Shown: one piece after another, positions 23,198 through 31,069 of the stretch
Numbering within the stretch: position 1 is the stretch's first letter
Layout of the letters: each line of letters begins with the position of its first letter
Position numbers and translations under genes: made by a program
Assembly (NCBI RefSeq): GCF_003987855.1
Contig: NZ_RXIZ01000018.1
Location: 834-43,976, forward strand
Length of the DNA stretch: 43,143 nucleotides
Reading direction: 5' to 3'
DNA from: Hyphomicrobium sp.
Lineage (GTDB): Bacteria > Pseudomonadota > Alphaproteobacteria > Rhizobiales > Hyphomicrobiaceae
The notes under the pieces: generated by a model
The model's input: the letters and a program-made list of their open reading frames with translations, nothing else
Databases searched by the model: none
What the model was told of the DNA's origin: nothing

Positions 23198-25224
23198 TCG
23201 GCAGCCTCCACATAAGCGGGAGACATCGGAAAGCAGGTTGGCTGCCGATCAGGAAAGAGGCTTCGCTGCAATCCAACTAAGCCGAGCAAGGCCATATTGG
23301 CTGAGTCACTCCGCTCACCGCTCACGGCTATCAGAGCCCGAGTTATCGCCGCGCACAGGAGATCTGACGTTTGAGGGTCAAAACCGTTCTGATAGCAGCG
23401 CTTCAGTCGCTGCAATACTCCGTCAACGCGCCTTCGTGAATAAGATGAGAGTCCTTCTCGTGAGCGGCGAAGATCCAAGATATTAAAGCCCTGCCGAAGA
23501 TCGCGGATGGGTCCTGGAATTCTGTGTCCAGCAGCCTTCGCACGAGGTGCTAAAAGAATTAGGCGGTCAAGCATGATGGCCGTTAGTCGGGTGTCGTCAC
23601 GCTTGCTCTCGATGTCGGTAATCTCGCCTAACGTTCTTTTATTGGCATCTGCGAGCCGTCGAATGCTCCACTCGGCACCGAGTGCTCTCAGTAACGATGC
23701 GATAATAGCGGCAGCTATCACGCCGCATGACATCGCGATGGCGTTGTTGAGAAAGGATGCTGCGTCAACATTGAACGTCTGTTGAAGCCCGACCATCGCC
23801 GCAAAGTTGATTGCGAGTGAAAGTCCAACAAGAAGCGTTTCAGCTTTTGAGATACACAAGCCGAACAATATGAGAGTGGGGGTCAGCGCTATGGATAAGG
23901 TTTCGAAGTTGTGCACGTTGGGAAGGATCAGGAAGACATATGCCGCCGAAATGAACACGGCCACGACGGCCCATTTGGCGAAGACAACAATCGATGGAAC
24001 TGGGTTATCTTGAGCGGAGAAGAGGTTTCCCGAAACTGCGGCCATCATCACGGCGGCGCCGCCTTCGGGCCACGAAGATTGGATCCAAAACATGCAGGCG
24101 ATTGTAATCGTCGCGAAGCTGACGACCGCGGAGAGTAGGGCTAGTCCGTGATCCCGGTGATGAACGGAGGCTGCACTGCCGGCGAGCGTATAGGTGAGCG
24201 GTCTTAGCGGAGCAGCGCTTTCCAGGTAAACGCTCCGTACGACTTCCAGACAGTCTGCGCATATTGCGGCTAGATCCGATAGCCGCATCAGTAGACTGAG
24301 TTCGACAAGCCCAAGCCAGGATTGCCGGGCGCGTCTTAGATCGATGGCAGCTGTGATTTCACCCCGAAGTTCATCAAGACCTCTGGCACCTTTGCTTTCT
24401 TGGTGCTGGAACCATTCCGCAAATCTGTTCACGAGGTGACGAGTGTTAGCTGATGGCTCTCCAATCTGCTTTAGTGCCAATAGCCGATCGGAGATGGCAT
24501 CCAGCACGGGTATCAACATCAGCATCCGAGGATGAACCTCGCGGATGCGACGGATGAATTCCGGATGCCCGGCAGCATCATAAATGAGATGGGTCGCCAA
24601 GTTTTCGATCTCGCCGGTGTCTCCCGCCAGCTTGAGGCGGTGTGTGTCCGCATCGGCGCCAGTCTTCATACGAAGAGCGTCAGCTGCGCTCGTATCCGCG
24701 TCAGCTAGCCATCCCTTCAGGCGGTCATAGATCGCAGGCGCAACCGAGCGGGGAAAGATGATACTCGATACGACTGCTGCACAGAGAATGCCCACAATGA
24801 TCTCCTCGGTCCGGGCCAGTGCGACGTCGAAGATGGTGCTTGGGGCGTTGACCGTTGGGAAGCCGACCAGCGCGGCCGTGTAGCCCGCGAGCATGAAGAC
24901 GTAACTGCGCGGCGTCCTATCGAGCATGGCCAAGTACAAGCAGGCCGAAGACCATAATGCCAAGGCGATAACCGAGAGCACGGGAGCGTTCGCCAAATTC
25001 GGTAAGATGATGACCGCGGCGGAAGCTCCGAGCAGCGTACCGAGGACGCGAAAGATGGCTTTTGAGCGCGTCGCACCGGAGAGCGGATTGGACGCTATGT
25101 AGACTGTCGCCACCGACCAATAGGGGTTGGGTAGCGGTATCCACAGGCTGATGAATAACGCCAGCAACGCCGCGGTGAGGGTCTTCAAAGAGAAAACCCA
25201 TTGCTGAAGGGTGGGCGGGTTCAT
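23194..25224 (-). CDS. AaeB-like FUSC-family efflux permease
   Basis: 676 aa. The FUSC architecture is visible: an N-terminal membrane block (FSLKTLTAALLALFISLWIPLPNPYWSVATVYIAS, up to about residue 170), a soluble cytoplasmic region, and a second membrane block (about 355-515, from ALLSAVVSFATITIACMFWIQSSWPEGGAAVMMAAVSGN) with a further soluble tail. These permeases export aromatic acids with an HlyD adaptor and an outer-membrane channel, which is not encoded here. It is the first gene of the three-gene unit and lies just behind the TetR operator. Confidence 0.92.
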   Translation of the reverse strand: MNPPTLQQWVFSLKTLTAALLALFISLWIPLPNPYWSVATVYIASNPLSGATRSKAIFRVLGTLLGASAAVIILPNLANAPVLSVIALALWSSACLYLAMLDRTPRSYVFMLAGYTAALVGFPTVNAPSTIFDVALARTEEIIVGILCAAVVSSIIFPRSVAPAIYDRLKGWLADADTSAADALRMKTGADADTHRLKLAGDTGEIENLATHLIYDAAGHPEFIRRIREVHPRMLMLIPVLDAISDRLLALKQIGEPSANTRHLVNRFAEWFQHQESKGARGLDELRGEITAAIDLRRARQSWLGLVELSLLMRLSDLAAICADCLEVVRSVYLESAAPLRPLTYTLAGSAASVHHRDHGLALLSAVVSFATITIACMFWIQSSWPEGGAAVMMAAVSGNLFSAQDNPVPSIVVFAKWAVVAVFISAAYVFLILPNVHNFETLSIALTPTLILFGLCISKAETLLVGLSLAINFAAMVGLQQTFNVDAASFLNNAIAMSCGVIAAAIIASLLRALGAEWSIRRLADANKRTLGEITDIESKRDDTRLTAIMLDRLILLAPRAKAAGHRIPGPIRDLRQGFNILDLRRSREGLSSYSRRRVDGVLQRLKRCYQNGFDPQTSDLLCAAITRALIAVSGERSDSANMALLGLVGLQRSLFPDRQPTCFPMSPAYVEAAE

Positions 25225-25291
25225 CGCACTTCCGGTTACGAGCGGATAATCGCGGCCCCTGATAATCGAGCTTGATTGACCCCTCTCAAAG

Positions 25292-25322
25292 GTATAACTG
25301 ACTTATAAGTCATTTTTGTCAA
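25292..25322 (-). promoter_or_regulatory. Promoter and TetR-type operator of the efflux operon
   Basis: On the - strand, TTGACA (complement of 25317-25322) and TTATAC (complement of 25292-25297) form a -35/-10 pair with a 19-bp spacer. The spacer holds a perfect 14-bp palindrome TGACTTATAAGTCA (25299-25312). Bound repressor here would block RNA polymerase. The palindrome sits between the divergent tetR gene and the pump operon, the standard TetR arrangement. Confidence 0.7.
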
Positions 25323-25391
25323 GAGCGCAGCGTCTTGTGAGGCTGCGCCCGCTGCATGTGTCATATTCAAAATCGGAAGGGGCTGACGTTG

Positions 25392-26063
25392 GTGTTGCCG
25401 GCGAAAAGTCGAATGGATCGAAAACCCAAGTTGGCTCTCCGAGATAAGCCCGTTGTGCGCCGACGTGGAACGAGCCCCGAAAAGACAGCTTTGACGCGGC
25501 AGGCAATCGTTGATGCCGCCTTGTCAGAGTTTCTGGAACGAGGTTTCGCGAATACAGCTATCGAAACCGTTGCCAAGCGGGCTGGCGTGGCGAAGGGCTT
25601 GATCTACCGCTATTTCACTACCAAGGAAGCTCTTTTCTCCGCGGTCGTGCAGCAGGAAATCGTGAATGCGCATCTCGACGTCGATGATGCCAAGCGAAAG
25701 GCCGGGGAGAAGGTCGAAGACTTTTTGCGGCGAACGCTCGTCGTCACGATACATGCGATCGAGAAGAAGAGCCGCGCGGAGATCGCGCGTGTGGTGATTG
25801 CCGAAGGTGCTCGTTTTCCCGCACTCGTGGAGATTTATCGCCGCGATGTGCTCGATCCATTGTTGCAGAGGGTGAAAAGATTGGCGTTAGCGGCGAAGCA
25901 GTCAGGTGAGTTATCCGACGACCGCCTCTATAAGAATCCGCATCTTTTGCTGGCCCCAATATGGGCGGGAATCGTGATCAACAAGTTCCTCGACCGGGCC
26001 AATCCGGTGGACATCGGTGCGCTTTTCGAAATGCAGCTGGATATGATATTCGCCAAAGCCTGA
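25392..26063 (+). CDS. TetR-family transcriptional regulator (probable repressor of the efflux operon)
   Basis: 223 aa from GTG 25392. The N-terminal TetR helix-turn-helix is clear: ALTRQAIVDAALSEFLERGF...AIETVAKRAGVAKGLIYRYFTTKEALF. The C-terminal half is the divergent ligand-binding domain. I prefer GTG 25392 because GGAAGGGG lies 9 nt upstream; ATG 25356 and ATG 25413 are other options. It is divergent from the AaeB-type operon, and a 14-bp palindrome lies in the promoter between them, so it probably represses the pump and perhaps itself, with an aromatic ligand as inducer (inference). Confidence 0.88.
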   Translation: MLPAKSRMDRKPKLALRDKPVVRRRGTSPEKTALTRQAIVDAALSEFLERGFANTAIETVAKRAGVAKGLIYRYFTTKEALFSAVVQQEIVNAHLDVDDAKRKAGEKVEDFLRRTLVVTIHAIEKKSRAEIARVVIAEGARFPALVEIYRRDVLDPLLQRVKRLALAAKQSGELSDDRLYKNPHLLLAPIWAGIVINKFLDRANPVDIGALFEMQLDMIFAKA

Positions 26064-26076
26064 TTGCGTGCCTGGC

Positions 26077-27720
26077 TTATAGAAGCGACCATTGATCTGC
26101 AGCAATCGCCCAGGCAAAGATAACCGCGTTCGTTGTCATGTGAGCGGCAATCGCATCTTCAATTTTGCCGCGTCGGATCATGATGAGGGCATAGAGCGCG
26201 CCCGCAAGCGTTGCCGCGAGCCATCTGTCATGCATCAATCCGAAGAGCGCTGAAGATATTATCAGCGCTAAGAACCGGAACGTTCGGGCGTCGACCTCTT
26301 CAAATCGCGATGCAATCAGCGAACGGTAGAGGAAGCCTCGAAACGCAAGTTCTTCCGCGATCGGCACAGTCACGATGGTGCCGAGGCCCCTAACGATCAG
26401 CCAGGCAACCACAACGGTGGGAGCAAGACCACCGAGGGATGCAGACAGTGGGGACTGTGATCCGACCGTTGGATCAGTCGTCACCCATATGAAACCAGCA
26501 ATAGCGCCGAGGATGATCGAACTCAACGCAGGCACCGATAGGAACCGCGTGTAGACGCCGCGCATAACGGTTAGAACGACTAGAACCGCGGCGACCTTCA
26601 ACGGATAGAGGAGATAGTCCTGCGGAGCTGCAACTCGCGTTGCGATCTGTGCTGCCATCAACGCGATGAAGGGCGCCAAATAGACGAGAGCGGGGTTCGT
26701 CTCTACGCTGAGCTGCGCTGTTTCGCTATTTCCGGCCGCGTGCGCGTTTGCCGTCGCGCCGAAGAACGACAATCGCTGGGCAAACGTCATTATGGTGATC
26801 GCCACGAGCAGAAAGCTGATCCAGCCGAACTGGGAATGGAACCCCCCAAGTGCGATTTCAGGAGATAGATGGGCGCCGATGAGGATCAGAAATGCAATCC
26901 TGAAACTATTCAGGATCCATATCGCGGTCATCGCTAGCGGGAAAAGCACCAGCACATTGGGAAACCGCAGCGCCTTGCGAAACAACAGGATGTATCCGAC
27001 GAGAAAGACGGCGATGAGTATCATGCCCTCGTAGCCGGAACATGCAGCGAAGATCTGAACGCTGAAGTTACCGGCGCCGAGTATGCGCGTGCCATGATCC
27101 ATGAAGGTGCCGCTGTCGATGGATTTCGCGATCCAATACGAAAGCTGCAGCGTGGCATGTGAGAGTTCGGCCCAGTTTTCTTCTGAGAAGAAGCTTCCGC
27201 CGGCCCTTTTCAGAAGCTCGCCTACGACGAGTCCGAACAGCCCGAAGAATAGCGAAAGAACAAGTTCAAGCCGGCATGTGCGTGCGATGATCCGCCAGAA
27301 CGAGATTGGTGCGCCGACTAGCAACAACGACACAACTGCTGTTGAGAGCGTGGCAGCATAAAGGTAGCTCGCCAATGTCGTAGTGTCTTGGGGAGCTTCG
27401 GCAATGTAGTAGCGGATGAGCGCCGTGCAGAGCACCGCCGCTATGCTTACGGCGGCTGTTGGCAGCACAGGCGCGTCGACTGTGCTGTTATTGAAAGCGC
27501 TTATGATTTCTGCCCGTTTCGGCCAACTAATGAGCGCGAAGATCGCGAGCGAGAGCACAAGGATTTTGACAGCAGCATGTGCGACCCCAATGACCGGCCA
27601 GATGTTCCACACGTCCGGTAGGCGCGCGAACAAGGTCGTCGCAAGAAGCTCAACCACGGCGAGAGAGCAGCAGGCCGCGAGTCTAAGCTGAGGCGAAGGT
27701 GATCTCGTCGCGGATGTCAT
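26077..27720 (-). CDS. xrtE: Exosortase E fused to a CPBP/CAAX-type intramembrane protease
   Basis: 547 aa, many transmembrane helices. Residues about 20-310 form an exosortase: catalytic Cys227 in QIFAACSGYEGMILI, Arg274 in ILNSFRIAFLI and His295 in GGFHSQFGW, the Cys/Arg/His set of the exosortase family. Residues about 340-547 form a CPBP (CAAX protease/bacteriocin-processing) domain: E456-E457 in VPIAEELAFRGFLYR, H497 in FGLMHDRW and H527/N531 in AAHMTTNAV. This fusion is the hallmark of exosortase E/protease of the VPEID-CTERM system. It probably cuts and sorts C-terminal VPEID-type signals at the inner membrane. The likely substrate gene lies 42 bp upstream on the same strand. ATG 27720 has GAGGGG 9 nt upstream. 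The tetR gene converges from the other side. Confidence 0.93.
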   Translation of the reverse strand: MTSATRSPSPQLRLAACCSLAVVELLATTLFARLPDVWNIWPVIGVAHAAVKILVLSLAIFALISWPKRAEIISAFNNSTVDAPVLPTAAVSIAAVLCTALIRYYIAEAPQDTTTLASYLYAATLSTAVVSLLLVGAPISFWRIIARTCRLELVLSLFFGLFGLVVGELLKRAGGSFFSEENWAELSHATLQLSYWIAKSIDSGTFMDHGTRILGAGNFSVQIFAACSGYEGMILIAVFLVGYILLFRKALRFPNVLVLFPLAMTAIWILNSFRIAFLILIGAHLSPEIALGGFHSQFGWISFLLVAITIMTFAQRLSFFGATANAHAAGNSETAQLSVETNPALVYLAPFIALMAAQIATRVAAPQDYLLYPLKVAAVLVVLTVMRGVYTRFLSVPALSSIILGAIAGFIWVTTDPTVGSQSPLSASLGGLAPTVVVAWLIVRGLGTIVTVPIAEELAFRGFLYRSLIASRFEEVDARTFRFLALIISSALFGLMHDRWLAATLAGALYALIMIRRGKIEDAIAAHMTTNAVIFAWAIAADQWSLL

Positions 27721-27762
27721 GCTGCGTGGCCCCTCAGCCCATCAGCAGCGTATATCCGTGTC

Positions 27763-27939
27763 TTAGCGCTGTCCCTGTTGCCATTGCCTATAGACGACAG
27801 CCGTGACGCTAAGAAGTAGTGCAACGACGGCGACGCTGCTGGCCGCGTTGATTTCAGGCGCTGGATGGGGGCCGCTTGGAGTGCCCGGATCTCCAACGCA
27901 GTGCCATAAAGCTTTGAAACAATCGATAATAAACTGCAC
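27763..27939 (-). CDS. Small VPEID-CTERM-type sorting-signal protein (probable exosortase E substrate)
   Basis: A 58-aa GTG-start gene read directly from the - strand. It begins MQFIIDCFKALWHCVGDPG, has a Gly/Pro/His linker (TPSGPHP), then the sorting-like motif APEIN, a hydrophobic helix (ASSVAVVALLLSVTAVVY) and a short tail with two Arg (RQWQQGQR). The plan motif-helix-basic tail matches CTERM signals; APEIN differs from VPEID at the first and last positions. A perfect AGGAGG lies 5 nt before the GTG (27939). It sits 42 bp upstream of the exosortase E gene, on the same strand, in an operon-like layout. Small VPEID-CTERM proteins next to xrtE are known in this system. The two cysteines (7 and 14) are extra. 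A homology search would settle it; the call rests on motif and context. Confidence 0.8.
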   Translation of the reverse strand: MQFIIDCFKALWHCVGDPGTPSGPHPAPEINAASSVAVVALLLSVTAVVYRQWQQGQR

Positions 27940-28421
27940 GCCGGCCTCCTGCGCATACTCTTTGAGTTCGAGCTAAGCCGGACCGGAACGGCATTCAATA
28001 TCGTCGTTAAGAGTTGGTTAAATCTGTGAGGCCGATTTTTCTGCGCGAAGCATCGAACCGCTTTGCGGCTCGGCACTCTTAACGCTGAAAAGGACGGAGC
28101 CACCGAGAGAAACCTAAACGACTAATCCGATCTATGCTTTGGTTGCGCTCATCTTGCAGCTATCGTGCCAGCACTTTTCTGGCGTGTTCGGCCATCCGAG
28201 AGCGCAAATACCGGAACACTGGTTTCTCTAAGGCGATTGTGTTCCTACCTGCGTTTCAAATCGGTACAACGTAAGGGAATAGGCAAGTAGGCAATGCGCG
28301 GCTATTCCGCCAAGAGAGACGCTCCCACGAGGCATTGGTCGTCGCTCTCTATGATCAGGGAAATGTCCCGCCGCTAATCAGTTCAACAGAAGCTCAAATC
28401 CCGACAGATGAGGAATTCAAA
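27940..28421. other. 482-bp gene-free spacer
   Basis: It holds the ribosome-binding site and promoter region of the exosortase E operon (27940 to about 28100, with the CtrA-type box) and the upstream region of the EthD gene. I see no convincing gene, RNA or repeat in 28100-28400. A 128-aa frame on the - strand across 27717-28103 is out of register with the small sorting-signal gene and has no matching features. Confidence 0.6.
28007..28021 (-). promoter_or_regulatory. CtrA-type box upstream of the exosortase E operon
   Basis: TTAA-N7-TTAA (28007-28010 and 28018-28021), the consensus of the alphaproteobacterial cell-cycle regulator CtrA; read on the - strand it is TTAACCAACTCTTAAC, close to the fuller TTAACCAT-type half site. 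It lies 68 bp before the start of the small sorting-signal gene. Random occurrence of TTAA-N7-TTAA is possible in an AT-richer spacer, so this is a candidate only. Confidence 0.45.
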
Positions 28422-28736
28422 ATGATTAAAGTCAGCGTCATGTATCCGTTCGCGCCAAACGCGCGCTTTGATCATGCGTATTATCGCGATCAGCATATGC
28501 CTATGGTGAAAGCGAAGATGGGCGACGCGTGCAAATACTACACGGTGGACAAGGGTCTCGCCGGCGGCGCGCCGGGAACGCAGCCAACCTATATCGGCAT
28601 GTGCCACATATTTTCTGATTCAATTGAAGCCTTTCAAGCGGGCTTCGGGCCTCACGCCAAAGAGATACTCGCGGACATCAAGAACTATACCGATCTGACG
28701 CCGGTCATGCAGATCAGCGAGGTGGTGGTAGGCTGA
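28422..28736 (+). CDS. EthD-family protein
   Basis: 104 aa, a dimeric alpha+beta-barrel (ferredoxin-like) domain. It begins MIKVSVMYPFAPNARFDHAYY and has the family's Y-x-x-x-H-M-P motif (YRDQHMPMVKAKMG) and the C-terminal EILADIKNYTDLTPVMQISEVV. EthD was named from the ethyl tert-butyl ether degradation cluster of Rhodococcus; most homologues have no proven function. ATG 28422 is preferred over the frame start at 28335 because GAGGA lies 8 nt before it and EthD proteins begin at this point. It stands alone, convergent with the gene at 28770. Confidence 0.88.
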   Translation: MIKVSVMYPFAPNARFDHAYYRDQHMPMVKAKMGDACKYYTVDKGLAGGAPGTQPTYIGMCHIFSDSIEAFQAGFGPHAKEILADIKNYTDLTPVMQISEVVVG

Positions 28737-28769
28737 GTTCATCGCCATCGAGTGCGGACACGCTTGCGA

Positions 28770-29909
28770 TCAGGGCGAGTTCGCATTCGTCGGCGGGGGA
28801 GCACCAAGGAAGAATAATATCGGCGGTGGCGGCAGGTTGGGCTGTTGAGGTACCGCAGGCGGAGGCGAAGCAGAGGCGGTCATTTGGCTGGCAGGCTGGC
28901 TACGTCGCTTTTGAGCAATTGCTCTCTTGTACTTCTGAATGGCGTGCTTTTTTATGGGCGCTGGTTTCGCGGGAGCTGCGTCGACCTCAGCAATCTTGTT
29001 GTTCTGATCGTTGAGTATCGTTAGTTGGGCTTCGGCCCGAAACGACTCGGCAGCCGTCGCGGGAAGGCGTATCGGCACATAGTTCGTGCTGTCGAACGGA
29101 TAGCGCCAATTGACTTGATCCCAGCTTTCTTGGTCATCGAGCTTAACAGCGGCAGCCGCTGCTAACGCCTCGGTTTCTCTTGGCTCAGCCATGCCTTCGA
29201 GCATTGGACCCGCGTCGGTTTTCTTCTGTGGCGGTTCTTCCTTGAGGCTTGAGGTTATTGCCTGGGCAAGAAGCTTGTTACGGAGAGGCTCGGCGAATGA
29301 CAGGCGGTTCTCCAGGTTGAAGTCAGGGTGCGGTTGAGCAGGCTGGGACGTCGGTGTCTTTTCGCTGATCGGTTGCAGGCGAGCAGGCATTAGCAGGATC
29401 AAAATCGGGATGAGCAGAGCTGCCAAGCCAAGTCTTGCAATTTCGTCGCGCCGCTTTTTGTCGGCCAATTTATCAAGTCGCGACCGAGTGTGCTGCTGGA
29501 TAGATGAGAGGTAGTTCTTCGCTGCGGTGTAAGTCGATTGCACCTTCCCGCTGGCGTACGGAAGAGAAGAGGCTTGCAGTTCGACTGGATCCGCATCCGC
29601 CTCGAGGTATTCGAGAGGCAGATTTGAATCTTGATTTGGACTGATGAGAAAAACCGGGAGGTCTAGAGGCCTCAGATCATCTGCGGCGGACTTCCGAACG
29701 CGACGTCTTTTTCGCCACGTTTGTGGGCCTCTTTTTTGGACGTCTTGATTTTCCTTACTCAGGATCACTGTCGGTCCATATCCTGAAACGCTCAATTGGC
29801 AAAAAAGTTTAGGGCAATTTGAATGGCTAAGGCAGCCATAGCTTGACCAATCGAGGTGTGCATTCGTTTCAGCTATCAGAGTTGAGGATTGATTATTCCG
29901 CGTCCCCAA
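28770..29909 (-). CDS. One-pass membrane protein with Pro-rich C-terminus, unknown function
   Basis: 379 aa at most. There is a basic, Ser-poor N-terminal part, a helical stretch rich in Lys/Arg (SIQQHTRSRLDKLADKKRRDE) and one transmembrane helix (about residues 155-172, LGLAALLIPILILLMPA). The C-terminal ~200 residues are low complexity, Pro/Ala-rich and end with a run of Pro (LPPPPILFFLGAPPP). A cytoplasmic N-terminus and an external Pro-rich tail are likely. The frame opens with TTG at 29909 but has no clear ribosome-binding site; the GTG at 29768 is an alternative, so the N-terminal 47 residues may be false. It is divergent from the wzm-like gene. I do not recognise a family; a role with the polysaccharide cluster is only suggested by position. 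Confidence 0.6.
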   Translation of the reverse strand: MGTRNNQSSTLIAETNAHLDWSSYGCLSHSNCPKLFCQLSVSGYGPTVILSKENQDVQKRGPQTWRKRRRVRKSAADDLRPLDLPVFLISPNQDSNLPLEYLEADADPVELQASSLPYASGKVQSTYTAAKNYLSSIQQHTRSRLDKLADKKRRDEIARLGLAALLIPILILLMPARLQPISEKTPTSQPAQPHPDFNLENRLSFAEPLRNKLLAQAITSSLKEEPPQKKTDAGPMLEGMAEPRETEALAAAAAVKLDDQESWDQVNWRYPFDSTNYVPIRLPATAAESFRAEAQLTILNDQNNKIAEVDAAPAKPAPIKKHAIQKYKRAIAQKRRSQPASQMTASASPPPAVPQQPNLPPPPILFFLGAPPPTNANSP

Positions 29910-30078
29910 TTCGATGCCCGTATAGATCGTAGGCTGACAGTATGTATCGCGATCTATGCGCGGGCGAGCTATCGGTGCGCGGTTGGTTAAGGCTCGAGCG
30001 AGCGGTTCTGCGCAGGCGTGTGGGTAAACTCACAATTTCCGCTAGAGCGGGGAAGAAAAAGGTTGACGATGTCGGCGA

Positions 30079-31050
30079 ATGGCTGCATCGGTTGCAACCT
30101 ATGGCTGTGGCTGGGTGAAGCAATTCACCCGGCGTTCGGTAGATTGGATATCGCACAGCTTCGCCAAACATGCCGCTCGTCAATTGCGGGCTTTTGGGCT
30201 TCAGCACTCTCCATTGTCGTCTGATCAATCATCCCGTCTGCTTGTCATCGAGGCCGGAGGTCCGGAGCAGAGATATTGGATCGACCTTTGGCATTACCGG
30301 GAGTTGTTTGCCGTTCTCGCTTGGCGCGACGTTGCCGTGAGATACAAACAAACTCTTATCGGAATAGCCTGGGCCATCATCAGGCCGCTATTGACGATGG
30401 TCGTATTCACCGTTGTGTTCGGCAAACTTGCGAAACTGCCGAGTGAGGGCAACGCGCCATATCCAATCCTGGTCTTCGCAGGTTTGCTGCCATGGTTCCT
30501 TTTCTCAAGCATCCTCAGCGAAGCATCCAATAGCCTCGTGAGTAATTCCAATCTGATCAGCAAGGTCTACTTCCCTCGGATTATCGTTCCGGTGTCTGCG
30601 AGCGTCGTCGCCCTTGTTGATTTCGGCGCAAACTTGCTGATCTTCTTTGGTCTCGTCGCATGGTATGAGTATGCGCCTAGCTGGCACGTCGCGCTTCTCC
30701 CGGTCTTCATTTTATTCGCCGTGATAGCCAGTCTTGGACCTGCGCTCCTGATTACGGCGTTGAATGTCAAGTATCGCGACGTTCGATATATCATTCCGTT
30801 CGTCATTCAGTTTGGCCTTTACGTCTCGCCAGTTGGTTTCTCAAGCGACGTCGTCCCTGACCAACTTCGTGTTTTGTACAGCCTCAATCCAATCGTTGGT
30901 GTCATCGACGGATTTCGGTGGTGTCTGCTTGGCACCGCGGAGCTCGATGTATGGGGTTTGCTCGCGAGTGCTGGGGCGTCCCTATTCTTGCTCTGGGTTG
31001 GCGTTCGATATTTTCGTCGCACGGAGCGTTCGTTTGCCGACATCATATAG
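30079..31050 (+). CDS. ABC-2 type polysaccharide export permease (Wzm-type)
   Basis: 323 aa. A variable N-terminus of about 70 residues leads to YWIDLWHYRELFAVLAWRDVAVRYKQTLIG, a stretch typical of the TagG/Wzm permeases of the ABC-2 family. Six transmembrane helices follow, ending SLFLLWVGVRYFRR. These proteins export lipid-linked O-antigen or capsule chains with a Wzt-type ATPase, here encoded 20 bp downstream. The start is not certain: ATG 30079 has only a weak ribosome-binding site. It opens a co-directional cluster (30079-36257). Confidence 0.9.
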   Translation: MAASVATYGCGWVKQFTRRSVDWISHSFAKHAARQLRAFGLQHSPLSSDQSSRLLVIEAGGPEQRYWIDLWHYRELFAVLAWRDVAVRYKQTLIGIAWAIIRPLLTMVVFTVVFGKLAKLPSEGNAPYPILVFAGLLPWFLFSSILSEASNSLVSNSNLISKVYFPRIIVPVSASVVALVDFGANLLIFFGLVAWYEYAPSWHVALLPVFILFAVIASLGPALLITALNVKYRDVRYIIPFVIQFGLYVSPVGFSSDVVPDQLRVLYSLNPIVGVIDGFRWCLLGTAELDVWGLLASAGASLFLLWVGVRYFRRTERSFADII

Positions 31051-31069
31051 GCAACACAAGCAGTACACG

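Noticed and set aside
27717-28103. 128-aa frame on the - strand covering the small sorting-signal gene
   Set aside because: Out of register with the 58-aa frame that has a perfect ribosome-binding site and a CTERM-like end; no recognisable features, and it overruns the promoter region.
28213-28237. Possible EcfG-type promoter (GGAAC-N16-CGAT) upstream of the EthD gene
   Set aside because: The -10 part is CGAT, not CGTT, and the distance to the gene is about 185 bp; a single partial match is too weak.
30764-31069. 102-residue N-terminal extension of the Wzt-type ATPase
   Set aside because: Overlaps the permease in another frame; the protein begins naturally at ATG 31070 just before the nucleotide-binding domain.
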